From Frankia sp. R82 (GTDB taxonomy: Bacteria > Actinomycetota > Actinomycetes > Frankiales > Frankiaceae), in contig NZ_JAMQQG010000043.1 in assembly GCF_023716925.1 (NCBI RefSeq), positions 25,515-89,514 on the forward strand: a stretch of 64,000 nucleotides of DNA, read 5' to 3'. Each line of letters opens with the position of its first letter. Position 1 is the stretch's first letter. The translations under genes were made by a program, and so were the position numbers. Positions 7,560-15,949 of this stretch are shown in pieces. Below the pieces are notes generated by a model, which saw nothing but the letters and a program-made list of their open reading frames with translations, searched no databases and was not told where the DNA came from.

Positions 7560-7768
7560 TGCTCACCGCCATCCAGGAACTCGCCGCCGCACTGGCCGAG
7601 GAGGACCGGCTCGAGGAGCGCGGGGTCCTCGCGGCCGGCGACCGGACGACCTGCCACACCCACCAGTCGTGGGCCCGGGACTGTGCCGCCAACCCGGCGC
7701 ATGTCCAGGCCCGGGTGAACTCGGCGTGGGCGACGCGGGCCTTGGCCGTGCTGCAGGGGGCCCGGTGA
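7556..7768 (+). CDS. Hypothetical small protein, 70 aa
   Basis: Coupled on both sides by 4-base overlaps. Helical N-terminus, then a CHTHQSWARDC segment whose Cys and His could bind a metal. Similar small proteins occur in actinomycete mobile elements, but I cannot name a family. Confidence 0.55.
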   Translation: MMLTAIQELAAALAEEDRLEERGVLAAGDRTTCHTHQSWARDCAANPAHVQARVNSAWATRALAVLQGAR

Positions 7769-8049
7769 ACGCCGCGACCGTGCGCCGGGGCATCGCCCGC
7801 CCGCTGGAGTGGGCCGCCGCCTACATGCCCGCCCTCGCCGTCCTTGCAGTCGTCGCCGTGCTGTTCGCCGGCCAGGGCTTTCGGGCCGCGGCCGTGTGGA
7901 GCATGCCGCCGATGGCAGCGATGGGCCTGTTCCAGCTTGCCGCCGGCCTGCTCGACCCGCAGCCGCCCGCCGACCGTTCCTGGTGGGCCGAGCCCATGGT
8001 CAGTCTCGCGCTCGGCGTGTTCGGCAGCTACTGGTACCTCGTCCGCTAG
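7765..8049 (+). CDS. Small integral membrane protein, 94 aa
   Basis: GTG start with GTGA overlap. Two or three hydrophobic segments (about residues 20-40, 44-62 and 74-92). It opens a group of membrane proteins that precedes the DNA translocase, the usual layout of transfer/spread modules in actinomycete conjugative elements. A role in intermycelial spread is an inference from position. Confidence 0.6.
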   Translation: MNAATVRRGIARPLEWAAAYMPALAVLAVVAVLFAGQGFRAAAVWSMPPMAAMGLFQLAAGLLDPQPPADRSWWAEPMVSLALGVFGSYWYLVR

Positions 8050-8094
8050 TTCAGCTCACCCACCCCCGTACCGCCTTCACTAGGAGTGATTGTC

Positions 8095-8289
8095 ATGCCC
8101 ATTTTCGCCATCGTGGCCATCGGCCTCTGCGTCTGGCGCTGCCGGAAGAAGGGCGCGCAGGCCCCGGACATGTTCCTCGGCGCCCTCGCCCTGCTCGGCA
8201 TCAGCCTGGCAGTTGATCTGCACTCGATCGCCGAGCCGATCAACACCTCGCTGGGCCAGCTGTTCAGCAGCGCGAAGAACGTCATCTGA
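8095..8289 (+). CDS. Small membrane protein, 64 aa
   Basis: ATG 8095 is chosen over a GTG nine bases upstream because GGAG at 8083-8086 has 8-base spacing to it. Two hydrophobic stretches (residues 2-14 and 27-42) flank a basic loop (RCRKKG). Proteins of this size and topology often precede DUF2637 genes in AICE-like modules. Confidence 0.6.
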   Translation: MPIFAIVAIGLCVWRCRKKGAQAPDMFLGALALLGISLAVDLHSIAEPINTSLGQLFSSAKNVI

Positions 8290-8292
8290 CCC

Positions 8293-8327
8293 GGCTGGCC
8301 GCCGGACAGCGTGCCCGGCGGCCAGCC
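8293..8327 (+). terminator. Intercistronic hairpin
   Basis: GGCTGGCCGCCGG (8293-8305) pairs perfectly with CCGGCGGCCAGCC (8315-8327). It is followed directly by the AAAGGGG ribosome binding site of the next gene. Confidence 0.6.
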
Positions 8328-8358
8328 AACCCTGCCCTACCTGAAAGGGGTGACCGTC

Positions 8359-9828
8359 ATGCTCCGCACGCCCGAGACCACCGACCTCGCGCCCGTCGAC
8401 CCCGTGGAGCGGCGTGTGGATGCCGACGCCGACGTCGACCGCGACTTCCGTCGGGCGAAACTCCAGCTCGAAATCGAACAGCTCCAGCAGGCCGCAGCCG
8501 ACGAACGCGAGGCGAAGCTGGCCGCCGCAGCCAAGGCCGAGAAGGCCGACAAATGGGCCGGCCGGAAGGCCGCTGTGAACGGCACTCTGGCCGCGCCGGT
8601 CCGCTACTGCCGGCGGAGCGCCGCCGGCGCCTGGTCTTCGATCGTCTACGCGCTCGCCGTCGGCACCGCCGTCTACGGGCAGATCACCATCGCAGTGGAT
8701 CTGCTCCACTGGCCCACCCCCGCTGGGGTCGCGGTCGCAGGCTTCGTCGAGGGCCTTGCCCTCAGCATGGCGCTGACCGCACACGAGCTGAGGATGCGCG
8801 GCGAGCGGGCCTTGGCGCCCCGGGTCCTGACCTGGGTTGCCGCCGGGTTCGCCGCCGCGGTCAACGGATATGCGCACAGGGACGACGCGGTTGCTGCGGT
8901 TCTTCTTGCTGCCGCTTCTCTCGCGGGCATTACGGTCTGGGAAATTCGCACCGGCGCCCGAAATCGTGGGGAGCTGCGCGCACTCGGAATCATTGCGGTT
9001 CCCCGCCCCCGCCTCGGGTTGGCCTACTGCGTCCGCTTTCCGGTCCGCGCATTCTGGGCGTGGACCGCAACGATCGCCTATCCGGCTATTCGGACGCGGG
9101 CTGAGGCCATCGACATTGGCATGGGGCTCAGGTCCGTCCGGCGAGCGGACCGGTGGAAGAACTTCCAGCAGACCGCGGCGGACGATCTTCTCCCGGTCCG
9201 GTCCGGCGAGACTCCCGGTCCGGAGGGTCCGGGTGGTGCGGACGACCCGGTCCGGATGGTTGCGGACTGGTCTGTCCCGTCCGGCTGGGTTCCGGACCGG
9301 ACCGCGATCACCGCCGGACCGGACCGGGCCGAAGCGGACCGGACCGCAGACGAGCGGACCGAGCCGCGGACCGGCATTGCGGACCGGTCCGGAGAGCCGG
9401 TCCGGACGGACTGGACGCCGGACCGGAGCGCGGACCGGACCGGACCGGACGGGGAGGTTGCTGCGGACCGGTCCGCAGACCAGGAGGTTCCGGTCCGGAC
9501 CGGGCTGGCGGACCGGTCTGCCAGTGGGGCCGAGGATGCGGACCGGTCCGCGGAGTTGCGGACCGAGGAGGCGTCCGAGGATGGCCCGTCCGCGGACGAG
9601 ATGGAGCCTGCGGTCCGGGATGCGCTGCCGTTGGTCCGGCCGTTCGCCGAGGTGTTGTGGATGCGCGGCGACAAGATCAACAGGGAGACGTTGCGCGCCG
9701 AGATCAGGAACGCCCCCGAGGACCGCAAGATCAAAATTGAGAACGGTCTCCTCGGCAAGGTCAGCCAGATCCTCCGCGCCGAACTGCCCCTCCCCTCCCC
9801 CGAGGAGAGCGAGGCGACCACCCGATGA
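8359..9828 (+). CDS. DUF2637-like membrane protein with repetitive DRTGP tail, 489 aa
   Basis: ATG 8359 has GGGG at 8-base spacing. Residues 15-60 form a charged coiled coil. Residues about 90-200 hold four hydrophobic helices resembling the DUF2637 membrane domain common on actinomycete plasmids and AICEs next to FtsK/TraB-type translocases. Residues about 275-420 are low-complexity, rich in Asp, Arg, Thr, Gly and Pro, and are encoded by DNA packed with GGACCGG/CCGGTCC. The last 80 residues fold again, apparently as helices. The role is presumably in transfer or replication membrane complexes. The repetitive tail is unusual and may be driven by a DNA-level function. Confidence 0.65.
   Translation: MLRTPETTDLAPVDPVERRVDADADVDRDFRRAKLQLEIEQLQQAAADEREAKLAAAAKAEKADKWAGRKAAVNGTLAAPVRYCRRSAAGAWSSIVYALAVGTAVYGQITIAVDLLHWPTPAGVAVAGFVEGLALSMALTAHELRMRGERALAPRVLTWVAAGFAAAVNGYAHRDDAVAAVLLAAASLAGITVWEIRTGARNRGELRALGIIAVPRPRLGLAYCVRFPVRAFWAWTATIAYPAIRTRAEAIDIGMGLRSVRRADRWKNFQQTAADDLLPVRSGETPGPEGPGGADDPVRMVADWSVPSGWVPDRTAITAGPDRAEADRTADERTEPRTGIADRSGEPVRTDWTPDRSADRTGPDGEVAADRSADQEVPVRTGLADRSASGAEDADRSAELRTEEASEDGPSADEMEPAVRDALPLVRPFAEVLWMRGDKINRETLRAEIRNAPEDRKIKIENGLLGKVSQILRAELPLPSPEESEATTR
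9185..9560. repeat. Dense GGACCGG/CCGGTCC repeat tract, first copy
   Basis: At least fourteen plus-strand GGACCGG copies occur between about 9291 and 9560, plus many CCGGTCC copies from 9196 on; several overlap head to tail at 5-base steps. They lie inside the tail of the DUF2637-like gene but in varied contexts, so the motif rather than a fixed peptide repeat seems conserved. It resembles the short repeated sites bound by TraB-type translocases (a GACCCGGA repeat is known for plasmid pSVH1). The link is an inference. Confidence 0.7.
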
Positions 9829-10076
9829 GCCGCAAAGAGGACCGTCGGGCCACCACCGCCGCCGAGCGCCACCGCCGCCGGCAGGCCGTCCTCAGCACCA
9901 AGTTCCGCCGGGCCAAGAACCAGAGCCAGCGCGTGTCGGCCGCCGCCGACTACGTCCGCTCCGCGATGAGCGACCCCGAGGTGACCGCCGCGGCGGCGAA
10001 CTCAACGGCCGACCAGGCCATCCGCAAGCTCGTCGAGCTCGCCGACCAGCTCGTCACCCAGACCGGAGGGCGGTAA
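9825..10076 (+). CDS. Basic helical protein, 83 aa
   Basis: ATGA overlap with the preceding stop. The N-terminal half is strongly basic (RKEDRR, RHRRRQ, KFRRAK), the C-terminal half a neutral Ala-rich helix. A nucleic-acid-binding or assembly role is possible, but no family is recognised. Confidence 0.6.
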   Translation: MSRKEDRRATTAAERHRRRQAVLSTKFRRAKNQSQRVSAAADYVRSAMSDPEVTAAAANSTADQAIRKLVELADQLVTQTGGR

Positions 10077-10078
10077 CT

Positions 10079-10732
10079 GTGAGTGAAACCCTGGAATCCC
10101 CAGTGGAGTTTCCGGCCGTCCCCCCCCTCGACCCGGAAATCGGGTCCAACGCGCGCCCGCGCGCACGCGAGGCTAACACGCCCCTTCCGGGCCCCGAGAA
10201 GGGGTGGCGACCAGAGTTTCCGGCATGGTTTCTGGCCACTCTCGGTGACTATCGGGAGGTGTGGGAGACCGCCCCCACCCCTGCAAACGATCTTCTTCGG
10301 TACTCGACCGAAGGCGCTTGGACCTACCCCTACGCGATCAAGCTCCGGAAGATCCACTGGTGGTACACCTGCGCCATCGCCATCCCAGCCACCGCCATCG
10401 CCTACCCGCTCGCGCTGACCGTCCAGCACCTCGCCGGGCTCCACGCCGAGCGCGAGCCGCGCGCCGAACCGCTCACCGGCGGATCGAAAGTCGGCCAGGC
10501 CGTGCTCGACCGGGTTGGCCAGATCCCCGAGCCACCGGCCCTCGTCGACGTCTGGCACGAGGTCCAAGACGACGTCGCGACCCGTGAGGGTGCGGGCGCC
10601 CGGTTGGCGTGGTGGATCGGAGCCGCCACCACCGCCGTGACCGCTCTGCTGTACGGCATCGCCTGGCTGGTTCAGCGGCCTGGCAGGCTCCTGACCTGCA
10701 CATCCATCGCCCTAGCTGTCCAGCTCACCTGA
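10079..10732 (+). CDS. Membrane protein with two TM helices, 217 aa
   Basis: GTG at 10079 has GGAGGG at 10066-10071. Residues 1-90 are a soluble Pro-rich domain. Hydrophobic segments lie at about 93-120 and 180-203, with a soluble helical stretch between. It sits between a DUF2637-like gene and the translocase, so it may be a spread-type protein of the transfer module, but it matches no family I can name. Confidence 0.55.
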   Translation: MSETLESPVEFPAVPPLDPEIGSNARPRAREANTPLPGPEKGWRPEFPAWFLATLGDYREVWETAPTPANDLLRYSTEGAWTYPYAIKLRKIHWWYTCAIAIPATAIAYPLALTVQHLAGLHAEREPRAEPLTGGSKVGQAVLDRVGQIPEPPALVDVWHEVQDDVATREGAGARLAWWIGAATTAVTALLYGIAWLVQRPGRLLTCTSIALAVQLT

Positions 10733-10746
10733 GAGGAGGTGACACC

Positions 10747-11751
10747 ATGATCGAAACCCTGATCGTCATCTGGCTCGCCAAGACCCTCTTCGAGGTCGTC
10801 AGCGACGTCGTCCTCAAAGAGACAGCGTTGATCAAGGGTAGGGAGGTCGAGTTCGCCAACGGACGACGCTTCCGAGGACGCAGCCGGGGCGCCCTGTGGG
10901 GCACCCTCACCAACGCCGCCGGCGAGGTGTGGCAGACCAACTGGTCCGCCCGGAAGAGCTTGCGGGCGGAGAAGGCCCGGGTCCGCGCGGACCGGTCCGC
11001 GGAACGGTTCCGCGATCGGGAGAAGCGGCGGGCGGACCGCCGTCGCGGACCGGACGGTCCGGAGCTCGACGTCCCGGACTGGATCCGCGACCCGGCCAAC
11101 CCAGCCCGGTCCGACGATCACCGTCCGTCCGTCCGGACCGGCTCTCCGGACCGGACCGGCCCCGGACCGGACGGACCGGGCGGCACCGGACCGGTCCGGA
11201 CCGGCACACCAGCTCCGTCCGGACCGTCCGGACCGGGGGAGGCCCCGGCGGACCAGGCCCAGCCGGACCGCGGACCTGGCTCGAGCGGATCCCGGACCGG
11301 TCCGGACCCCGGACAGCCCGACGCCGACGTCGGCGAGCCGGCCCGTCCGGACGCACCCCAGACCGCCCGGCCGACGTTAACCCTCGTCAAAGACGACACG
11401 CCACCCGAAATCCCCACCCAAACAGCACCCCCCCGCATAATCGAAGGAGACGCCGTGCATTCCGGTGAGACCAGCAATATCGATGACCTCACTAAATTCC
11501 TCCAGGGACTCGACACGTACGCCGCGCAGGTAATCGCCTCCCTGGAAATCGCCAGGGCCACCCTCAACCGGATCGGCCTCACCGACCCGGGAGTTCTCGG
11601 ACCGCTCGCCGGAATCGGCGAAAAGCTCGTCGGAATCCGTGTGGACGCCGGCAACGCGAATGCCGGCCTGATCCCGCACCGCAATGTGGGTGAGGCGGTC
11701 AGCGCAGCAACCGGCGCGGCGACCAGCACCGACTTCTACCAGCCCAGCTGA
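10747..11751 (+). CDS. Pro/Gly/Asp-rich protein with N-terminal anchor, 334 aa
   Basis: ATG 10747 follows a very strong GAGAGGAGGTG. The first 28 residues are amphipathic to hydrophobic and could peripherally anchor the protein. Residues 40-110 are strongly basic. Residues about 125-220 are low-complexity (TGPDG, PDRTG, PSGPSGPG) and again encoded by GGACCGG-rich DNA. Residues 240-334 form a helical globular domain. Two unrelated proteins in the same operon thus share the same DNA repeat. Probably a transfer-complex partner of the downstream translocase; that is inference. Confidence 0.55.
   Translation: MIETLIVIWLAKTLFEVVSDVVLKETALIKGREVEFANGRRFRGRSRGALWGTLTNAAGEVWQTNWSARKSLRAEKARVRADRSAERFRDREKRRADRRRGPDGPELDVPDWIRDPANPARSDDHRPSVRTGSPDRTGPGPDGPGGTGPVRTGTPAPSGPSGPGEAPADQAQPDRGPGSSGSRTGPDPGQPDADVGEPARPDAPQTARPTLTLVKDDTPPEIPTQTAPPRIIEGDAVHSGETSNIDDLTKFLQGLDTYAAQVIASLEIARATLNRIGLTDPGVLGPLAGIGEKLVGIRVDAGNANAGLIPHRNVGEAVSAATGAATSTDFYQPS
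10985..11330. repeat. Dense GGACCGG/CCGGTCC repeat tract, second copy
   Basis: Scattered GGACCGG, CCGGTCC and CCGGACCGG copies, for example at 10989, 11136-11170 and 11190-11235, lie within a different gene and in a different peptide context from the first tract. The tract ends about 500 bases before the translocase gene. Confidence 0.65.
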
Positions 11752-11767
11752 TCTGCCTGTTTCTGTC

Positions 11768-11790
11768 GGGCCCGAGGCAGCCTCGGACCC
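11768..11790 (+). terminator. Short intercistronic hairpin before the translocase
   Basis: GGGCCCGAGG (11768-11777) pairs with CCTCGGACCC (11781-11790), one G-U-compatible mismatch and a 3-base loop. It lies between the upstream stop and the GAGAGGAG ribosome binding site of the next gene. Confidence 0.45.
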
Positions 11791-11832
11791 GGCGGTGACC
11801 GCCAGACCACCGCAGCCTGAGAGGAGCACGCC

Positions 11833-13941
11833 ATGCCAGCACCTACAGCGACCATGACGGCGATGGACGTGGACGCGCTCCTCGCCCAGGAACCACAGCC
11901 CGCCACCCACACCCGGGAGGGTGAGACGGTCGGAACGGATCAGGTTCACCCCGTCCTGCGGATCCGCGTCCACCGGCAGCTCGTGCCCCTCGGGGTTATC
12001 GGCACCCTGTGGGCGGGCGGCGCGGTCGCCGCATCCCGGCCCGACAAGGCGCTGCCGATCCTCGGCCTGTACCTGTCGGTCGCGATCCTCTACTGGTGGG
12101 TGAAGGGCCGTCGGGCCGCGGACCCGTACGAGCGGCAGCGGCGGAAGCGCTGGACCACGATCATCACCGTGTGCGGGACGGCATGGCTGTCGGTTGCCTC
12201 GGTGTCCTCCGCGGGTGGAGCCCAGGCGGCGCTGCTGCTGGCTGCCGGGTCGGTGATGGGCATCCCGTATTGGATCAAGAATCGGATTCCGGTTCCTGGA
12301 ACCGGCAGCCGCCTCGAGCCGCTCGTTACGGCACCCGCTGCCGGTAGCACGGACGTCGAGGTGGATCCGAACCCGGGCCTGTGGGCGGCCAGCGTCGGTA
12401 GCCCTCACGGCATGCTCGCTGGCAGCACGCTGACAGCCGAGGAGACGCTGCCCAACGGTGCGTTGGCCTACACGGTCAACCTGCTGCCCGGCAAGCAGTC
12501 GGCGGAGCAGGTCGGCTCACCCGCCGTGCTACCGCTCATCGCCTCCGGGTTGCACCGCAGCCTCGCCGAACTGCAGCCGGACCAGCATCCGTCCGGGCAG
12601 CAGAACCTAGCCCGCATTCTGATCATGAAGCCGTCGGGCAACCCACTGATGCGAGTCACCATCCACCCTGGGCTCGACGCAGCCTACGACCTGGCTACTG
12701 GCACCGCGGCGTTCGCGACCTACGCCGACGGCAGCCATGTCCGCTGGGCGTTCTACGAGCCGAAGATCGGCATGCGTTCCGGCCCGGTGTTCGGCGGCAC
12801 CCGCGTCGGCAAAAGCACCCTGCTCGAACTGTTCGGGAAGCAGGCCGCGTCCACCGGGTTCATCTCCGTATGGCCGGGCTGCCCGTCCGGCGGCGCCTCG
12901 TTCCCCGGCCTGCTCGCCGGCGCCCCGTTCCCTGCCCGGTCGCGTGAGCGGATGCTCGAGCAGGCCCGCCTCGCAGTGCTGATCATGCAGATTCGGGGTG
13001 CGCTCGGCGGCCTACGCGGCGAAGTGGGCAAACTCCATGTGCCCACCCCGCAGGCCCCCTGCATCCTGCTCATCTGGGATGAGATCCACAAAATCTTCCA
13101 GGAGACGTGGGACGGCCGGGCGGAGATCATCGAGCTGGCCCGGCAGATCGTCTGCGAAGGCTCCAAGTTCGGCATCGGCCTGATCGCCGCCGACCAGACG
13201 CCGGGCACCGAGGTGTTCGGCGGCAACGAGGCGCTGCGCGCGAACCTGTGGGTCCGCCAGGCCGTCATGCTCCGCACCGGGTCGACCTCGGCGGGCGGCA
13301 TCCTCCCCGGGCTGACGATCAACCCGGCGAGCCTGCCCGAATTCTGGCCGGACGGCTCCCGCACACAGGGCCTCGGCCTGCACACCGGCGGGCAGAGCGG
13401 CGCGATGATGCGCACATGGTGGCCAGAAGGCCTGCCCACCATGGAAAGCCTGCCTCATCCCGAGCTTGAGCCGGTGATCGCTGCCAGCCTCGGTAGCAGG
13501 TGGGCGAACCGGCTGGGTGACGCCGAGGACGAGCGGATGTTGAACGCCGGCCGCTACCTGGCGAACCTGCCTGCCGATGTGCTGGCGGCAATGGCCGCGC
13601 AGGAACCGGAGCTGGCGCAGGCTGCACGCCTGTTCCAGGCGCGTAGCACCGGCCGGGCTGCACCAGCGACCCCTTCGGCGGAGACGTTGGAGGGCTGGTG
13701 GCAGCTGCCTGCCCCGCCCACGTTGAACATGCGCGCGCCGGAGCATCCGGTGCTGCGTACCCCGGGCGTCCGCCGGGTGCACGAAGTGGTGTCCGGAGGC
13801 GTCAAAAAGCGCGCGGACATCATCGCCCATGCCGATCTTGCACCGCAGACCGTGGACGCGGCGCTCAAGGCGCTGAAGGACGCCGAGCTGCTCCTGAACC
13901 CGTCCCACGGTGTGTGGGAGAAGGCCCCGGCGGCGGCCTGA
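11833..13941 (+). CDS. FtsK/TraB-type DNA translocase, 702 aa
   Basis: Hexameric dsDNA pump of the type that drives conjugation of actinomycete plasmids and AICEs as double-stranded DNA. Order: N-terminal cytoplasmic stretch; three or four hydrophobic helices (about residues 50-70, 75-92, 112-145); motor domain with Walker A GGTRVGKST (about 321-329) and Walker B ILLIWDE (about 411-417); and a C-terminal winged helix (last 65 residues, GVRRVHEVV to LLLNPSH) comparable in place to FtsK gamma or the TraB DNA-recognition domain. It follows the membrane-protein cluster and GGACCGG tracts, which could be its recognition sites. Some actinophage-plasmids also encode such motors. Cell-division FtsK is excluded by size and context. 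Confidence 0.85.
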   Translation: MPAPTATMTAMDVDALLAQEPQPATHTREGETVGTDQVHPVLRIRVHRQLVPLGVIGTLWAGGAVAASRPDKALPILGLYLSVAILYWWVKGRRAADPYERQRRKRWTTIITVCGTAWLSVASVSSAGGAQAALLLAAGSVMGIPYWIKNRIPVPGTGSRLEPLVTAPAAGSTDVEVDPNPGLWAASVGSPHGMLAGSTLTAEETLPNGALAYTVNLLPGKQSAEQVGSPAVLPLIASGLHRSLAELQPDQHPSGQQNLARILIMKPSGNPLMRVTIHPGLDAAYDLATGTAAFATYADGSHVRWAFYEPKIGMRSGPVFGGTRVGKSTLLELFGKQAASTGFISVWPGCPSGGASFPGLLAGAPFPARSRERMLEQARLAVLIMQIRGALGGLRGEVGKLHVPTPQAPCILLIWDEIHKIFQETWDGRAEIIELARQIVCEGSKFGIGLIAADQTPGTEVFGGNEALRANLWVRQAVMLRTGSTSAGGILPGLTINPASLPEFWPDGSRTQGLGLHTGGQSGAMMRTWWPEGLPTMESLPHPELEPVIAASLGSRWANRLGDAEDERMLNAGRYLANLPADVLAAMAAQEPELAQAARLFQARSTGRAAPATPSAETLEGWWQLPAPPTLNMRAPEHPVLRTPGVRRVHEVVSGGVKKRADIIAHADLAPQTVDAALKALKDAELLLNPSHGVWEKAPAAA

Positions 13942-13976
13942 CCAATTCCGACCCTGACCGAACTGGAGGAACAACT

Positions 13977-14201
13977 ATGAAGATCACCCGAATCGACTTC
14001 GGTGAGGACGAAGAACCGTCCGAGATCACCGTGCGTCTGTCTCCCGTAGCGGCAGCCCGGATTACGAAGTGGGCCGGCAGCCTCTCGCCAGCGGAGGGCG
14101 GAACCGAAGAGCTGTCGAAGGTCTACGACGTTCTCGACAGCTTCTTCAACCGGTTCTGGGAGGGCGGCGCGGACGAGGTGCTGCAGGGAGGGCCGCGGTG
14201 A
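13977..14201 (+). CDS. Hypothetical small protein, 74 aa
   Basis: ATG 13977 with GGAGGA upstream. Acidic and soluble with a helical C-terminal half; no Cys. It directly follows the translocase and overlaps the next start as GTGA. Function unknown. Confidence 0.6.
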   Translation: MKITRIDFGEDEEPSEITVRLSPVAAARITKWAGSLSPAEGGTEELSKVYDVLDSFFNRFWEGGADEVLQGGPR

Positions 14202-14419
14202 AGGCCCGGCAGATCATCTGGCTCGGCACCACCGGCCGGGCCGGCGGCGCGACCTTCTCGATATCCCTGTACAGGGCGAATACCTACCGCGTCAGGGCCA
14301 ACGTCGAACCGATCCAGCGTGACCTGGGGTCCCAGTTCCCGTCGCAGGAGGAGGCGCAAGCCGCCTGCCAGCAGGCGCTCGACGTGTTCGTCGCCGAGCT
14401 GGTGGACGCCGCCCAGTGA
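14198..14419 (+). CDS. Hypothetical small protein, 73 aa
   Basis: GTG start overlapping the previous stop as GTGA. Mixed strand/helix composition with no signal, Cys or membrane segment. No family recognised. Confidence 0.6.
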   Translation: MKARQIIWLGTTGRAGGATFSISLYRANTYRVRANVEPIQRDLGSQFPSQEEAQAACQQALDVFVAELVDAAQ

Positions 14420-14474
14420 CCGCGGCAGCAGTGCCCCGCCCGATGCCCATCCCGACAACACGGAGTTAACGATC

Positions 14475-14891
14475 ATGCCCATTGCGATGCCCCGCACACC
14501 CACCGTCACCATCAGCCGAGGTGGCAGCAGATCCGCCATCTACATCGAGCCCGAGCTGGCCCGGGCCGCCGATCCCGAGCTGGACCGGCTGATCCGCGCA
14601 GAGGAGAAGCTCGGCCGGAAACGGAACCTGCGACAAGGCCAGGACCGGAAGGTCGACGAGCTGTACCGGCAGATGCACGCACGCCACGCCGAGGTGCAGA
14701 ACCTGCTTGCCCGCGAGGTCATCGTCGGCCTGGTCGGGCAAGTCGACGGCGACAAGGCGCATCTCGCCATGATCGCACAGGGGGCTGTGTTCGACCGGCA
14801 TGCCTGTGACGGGCACTGCTCCTGCTCGCCTGCGGTCATGGTCCCGGGCCTGCTACGGGGCGGGCGGACGGTCACGGTGCTGGTCAAGTGA
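14475..14891 (+). CDS. Hypothetical protein with terminal Cys cluster, 138 aa
   Basis: ATG 14475 is used; CGGAG lies 10-14 bases upstream. A central charged helix (about residues 40-80) precedes a C-terminal HACDGHCSCSP segment that could bind a metal. It is coupled to the DUF6919 gene by GTGA. Confidence 0.6.
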   Translation: MPIAMPRTPTVTISRGGSRSAIYIEPELARAADPELDRLIRAEEKLGRKRNLRQGQDRKVDELYRQMHARHAEVQNLLAREVIVGLVGQVDGDKAHLAMIAQGAVFDRHACDGHCSCSPAVMVPGLLRGGRTVTVLVK

Positions 14892-15454
14892 AGACCCGCA
14901 GCGCATCCGACCTGGGCTGGCGGTCGGCGACCAGCCTCGACGACCTCGGCGAGCTGACCGCACGCTGGCTCCTCGGCGACATCCCCGCCATCCCCGGCCA
15001 GGCCGGCCGCCCCGACCTCGAAACAGCCGAGATCCGCGACGCGCTCGTCACCCTCAACCGTGGCGGCCTGGTCACGACCATGTCCCAGCCGCAGGCGGCG
15101 GGGACCGGATGGCGGCAGCGCGCCGCCGTTACCGGGCTGGCGTCCGCGGACGTCGCGCGGCGTCTGGAGACGGCCTGCAGACGGGCCGGGCTCGGGGTCG
15201 GCGTCGTATCGCCCGGAGAGCGTCATCGATGGCACCGCGACAGCTCCAGGGCTGCCACCGTCGGTGAGATCCGAGGCTCAGTGTCCGTACTGGTCGGGGC
15301 GGTCGAGTCGACCCACGCCTTGCGGCTGCTGTGGGGCCCCCATCTGTCTCGCAGTGGGCTGGCCGTGGTGCTCGGCGCGTGCGAGGTGTTCGCCTACGAC
15401 CCGGAGTGGACCCGCAGCGGCCTGCTGTGGGACACGCTCACCCGCGCTATCTGA
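14888..15454 (+). CDS. DUF6919-like protein, 188 aa
   Basis: The motifs LGELTARWL, LVTLNRGGLVTTMSQP and GWRQRAAVTG match DUF6919 as I remember it, an uncharacterised actinobacterial family often found on mobile elements. Soluble, no catalytic pattern visible. GTG start with GTGA overlap; a 12-bp perfect hairpin follows the stop. Confidence 0.65.
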   Translation: MKTRSASDLGWRSATSLDDLGELTARWLLGDIPAIPGQAGRPDLETAEIRDALVTLNRGGLVTTMSQPQAAGTGWRQRAAVTGLASADVARRLETACRRAGLGVGVVSPGERHRWHRDSSRAATVGEIRGSVSVLVGAVESTHALRLLWGPHLSRSGLAVVLGACEVFAYDPEWTRSGLLWDTLTRAI

Positions 15455-15458
15455 CCAT

Positions 15459-15502
15459 GCCGGTGTGGCGTCCCGCCTGCCAAGAAGAGCCGCCACACCG
15501 GC
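15459..15502 (+). terminator. Intercistronic hairpin
   Basis: GCCGGTGTGGCG (15459-15470) is exactly complementary to CGCCACACCGGC (15491-15502), with a 20-base loop. It lies 5 bases after the DUF6919 stop and ahead of the GAGAAGGAG of the next gene. Confidence 0.6.
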
Positions 15503-15539
15503 ACCACCCCAACCCCCTGATGGGAGAAGGAGCAACACC

Positions 15540-15680
15540 ATGATGGACCGTCTGTACGGCGCACTGGACGTGCTGGGAGATCGGGCGCTGCTCGTCGCCG
15601 CAGCCGCCATGTTCGTCGCCGTAGCCGCCGGTGAGGGCCGGCATGCCCTGACCGCCGCAGCCGTCCGGGATGCGGCATGA
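15540..15680 (+). CDS. Small single-pass membrane protein, 46 aa
   Basis: Two adjacent in-frame ATGs (15540, 15543) follow GAGAAGGAG. The centre (about residues 14-31) is one Ala/Val hydrophobic helix. It overlaps the next gene by ATGA. Role unknown. Confidence 0.55.
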   Translation: MMDRLYGALDVLGDRALLVAAAAMFVAVAAGEGRHALTAAAVRDAA

Positions 15681-15949
15681 CCGCCCGTCCGCCCCGGCCG
15701 GAGGGCCGTCGGGGCCGAGGCGCCGAAACCCTGCCCACGGTGGAGGAGTTGACGGCTGCGCCCAGCCGGGATGCGGCGGCAGGGATGCTGCGTGACGCCA
15801 CCGTGGTGCAGCTACGCGAGCTGGCAGAAACAGCCCGGGTGCAGGTCACCGCGCGGGCTACGCGCGAGGACATTGTTCGGATGATCGTGGACGGGACGAC
15901 CGGGATCCGCCTCACCGCGGCAGCGTTCAGTACGGAAGGGATTGCCTGA
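15677..15949 (+). CDS. Small protein with SAP/Rho-N-like helix pair, 90 aa
   Basis: After a basic N-terminus, residues about 38-75 (LRDATVVQLRELAETARV, then ATREDIVRMIV) resemble the two-helix SAP or Rho-N fold used to bind nucleic acid. The assignment is by eye and tentative. Coupled on both sides. Confidence 0.55.
   Translation: MTARPPRPEGRRGRGAETLPTVEELTAAPSRDAAAGMLRDATVVQLRELAETARVQVTARATREDIVRMIVDGTTGIRLTAAAFSTEGIA

Noticed and set aside
9185..9560. GGACCGG tract as a CRISPR array
   Set aside because: The motif is short, irregularly spaced and without unique spacers, and it lies inside a coding frame.
8837..10076. Long plus-strand frame over the DUF2637-like gene tail
   Set aside because: An Arg/Pro/Thr/Gly-rich alternative translation of the GGACCGG tract; only its last part (from 10079) is a real gene.
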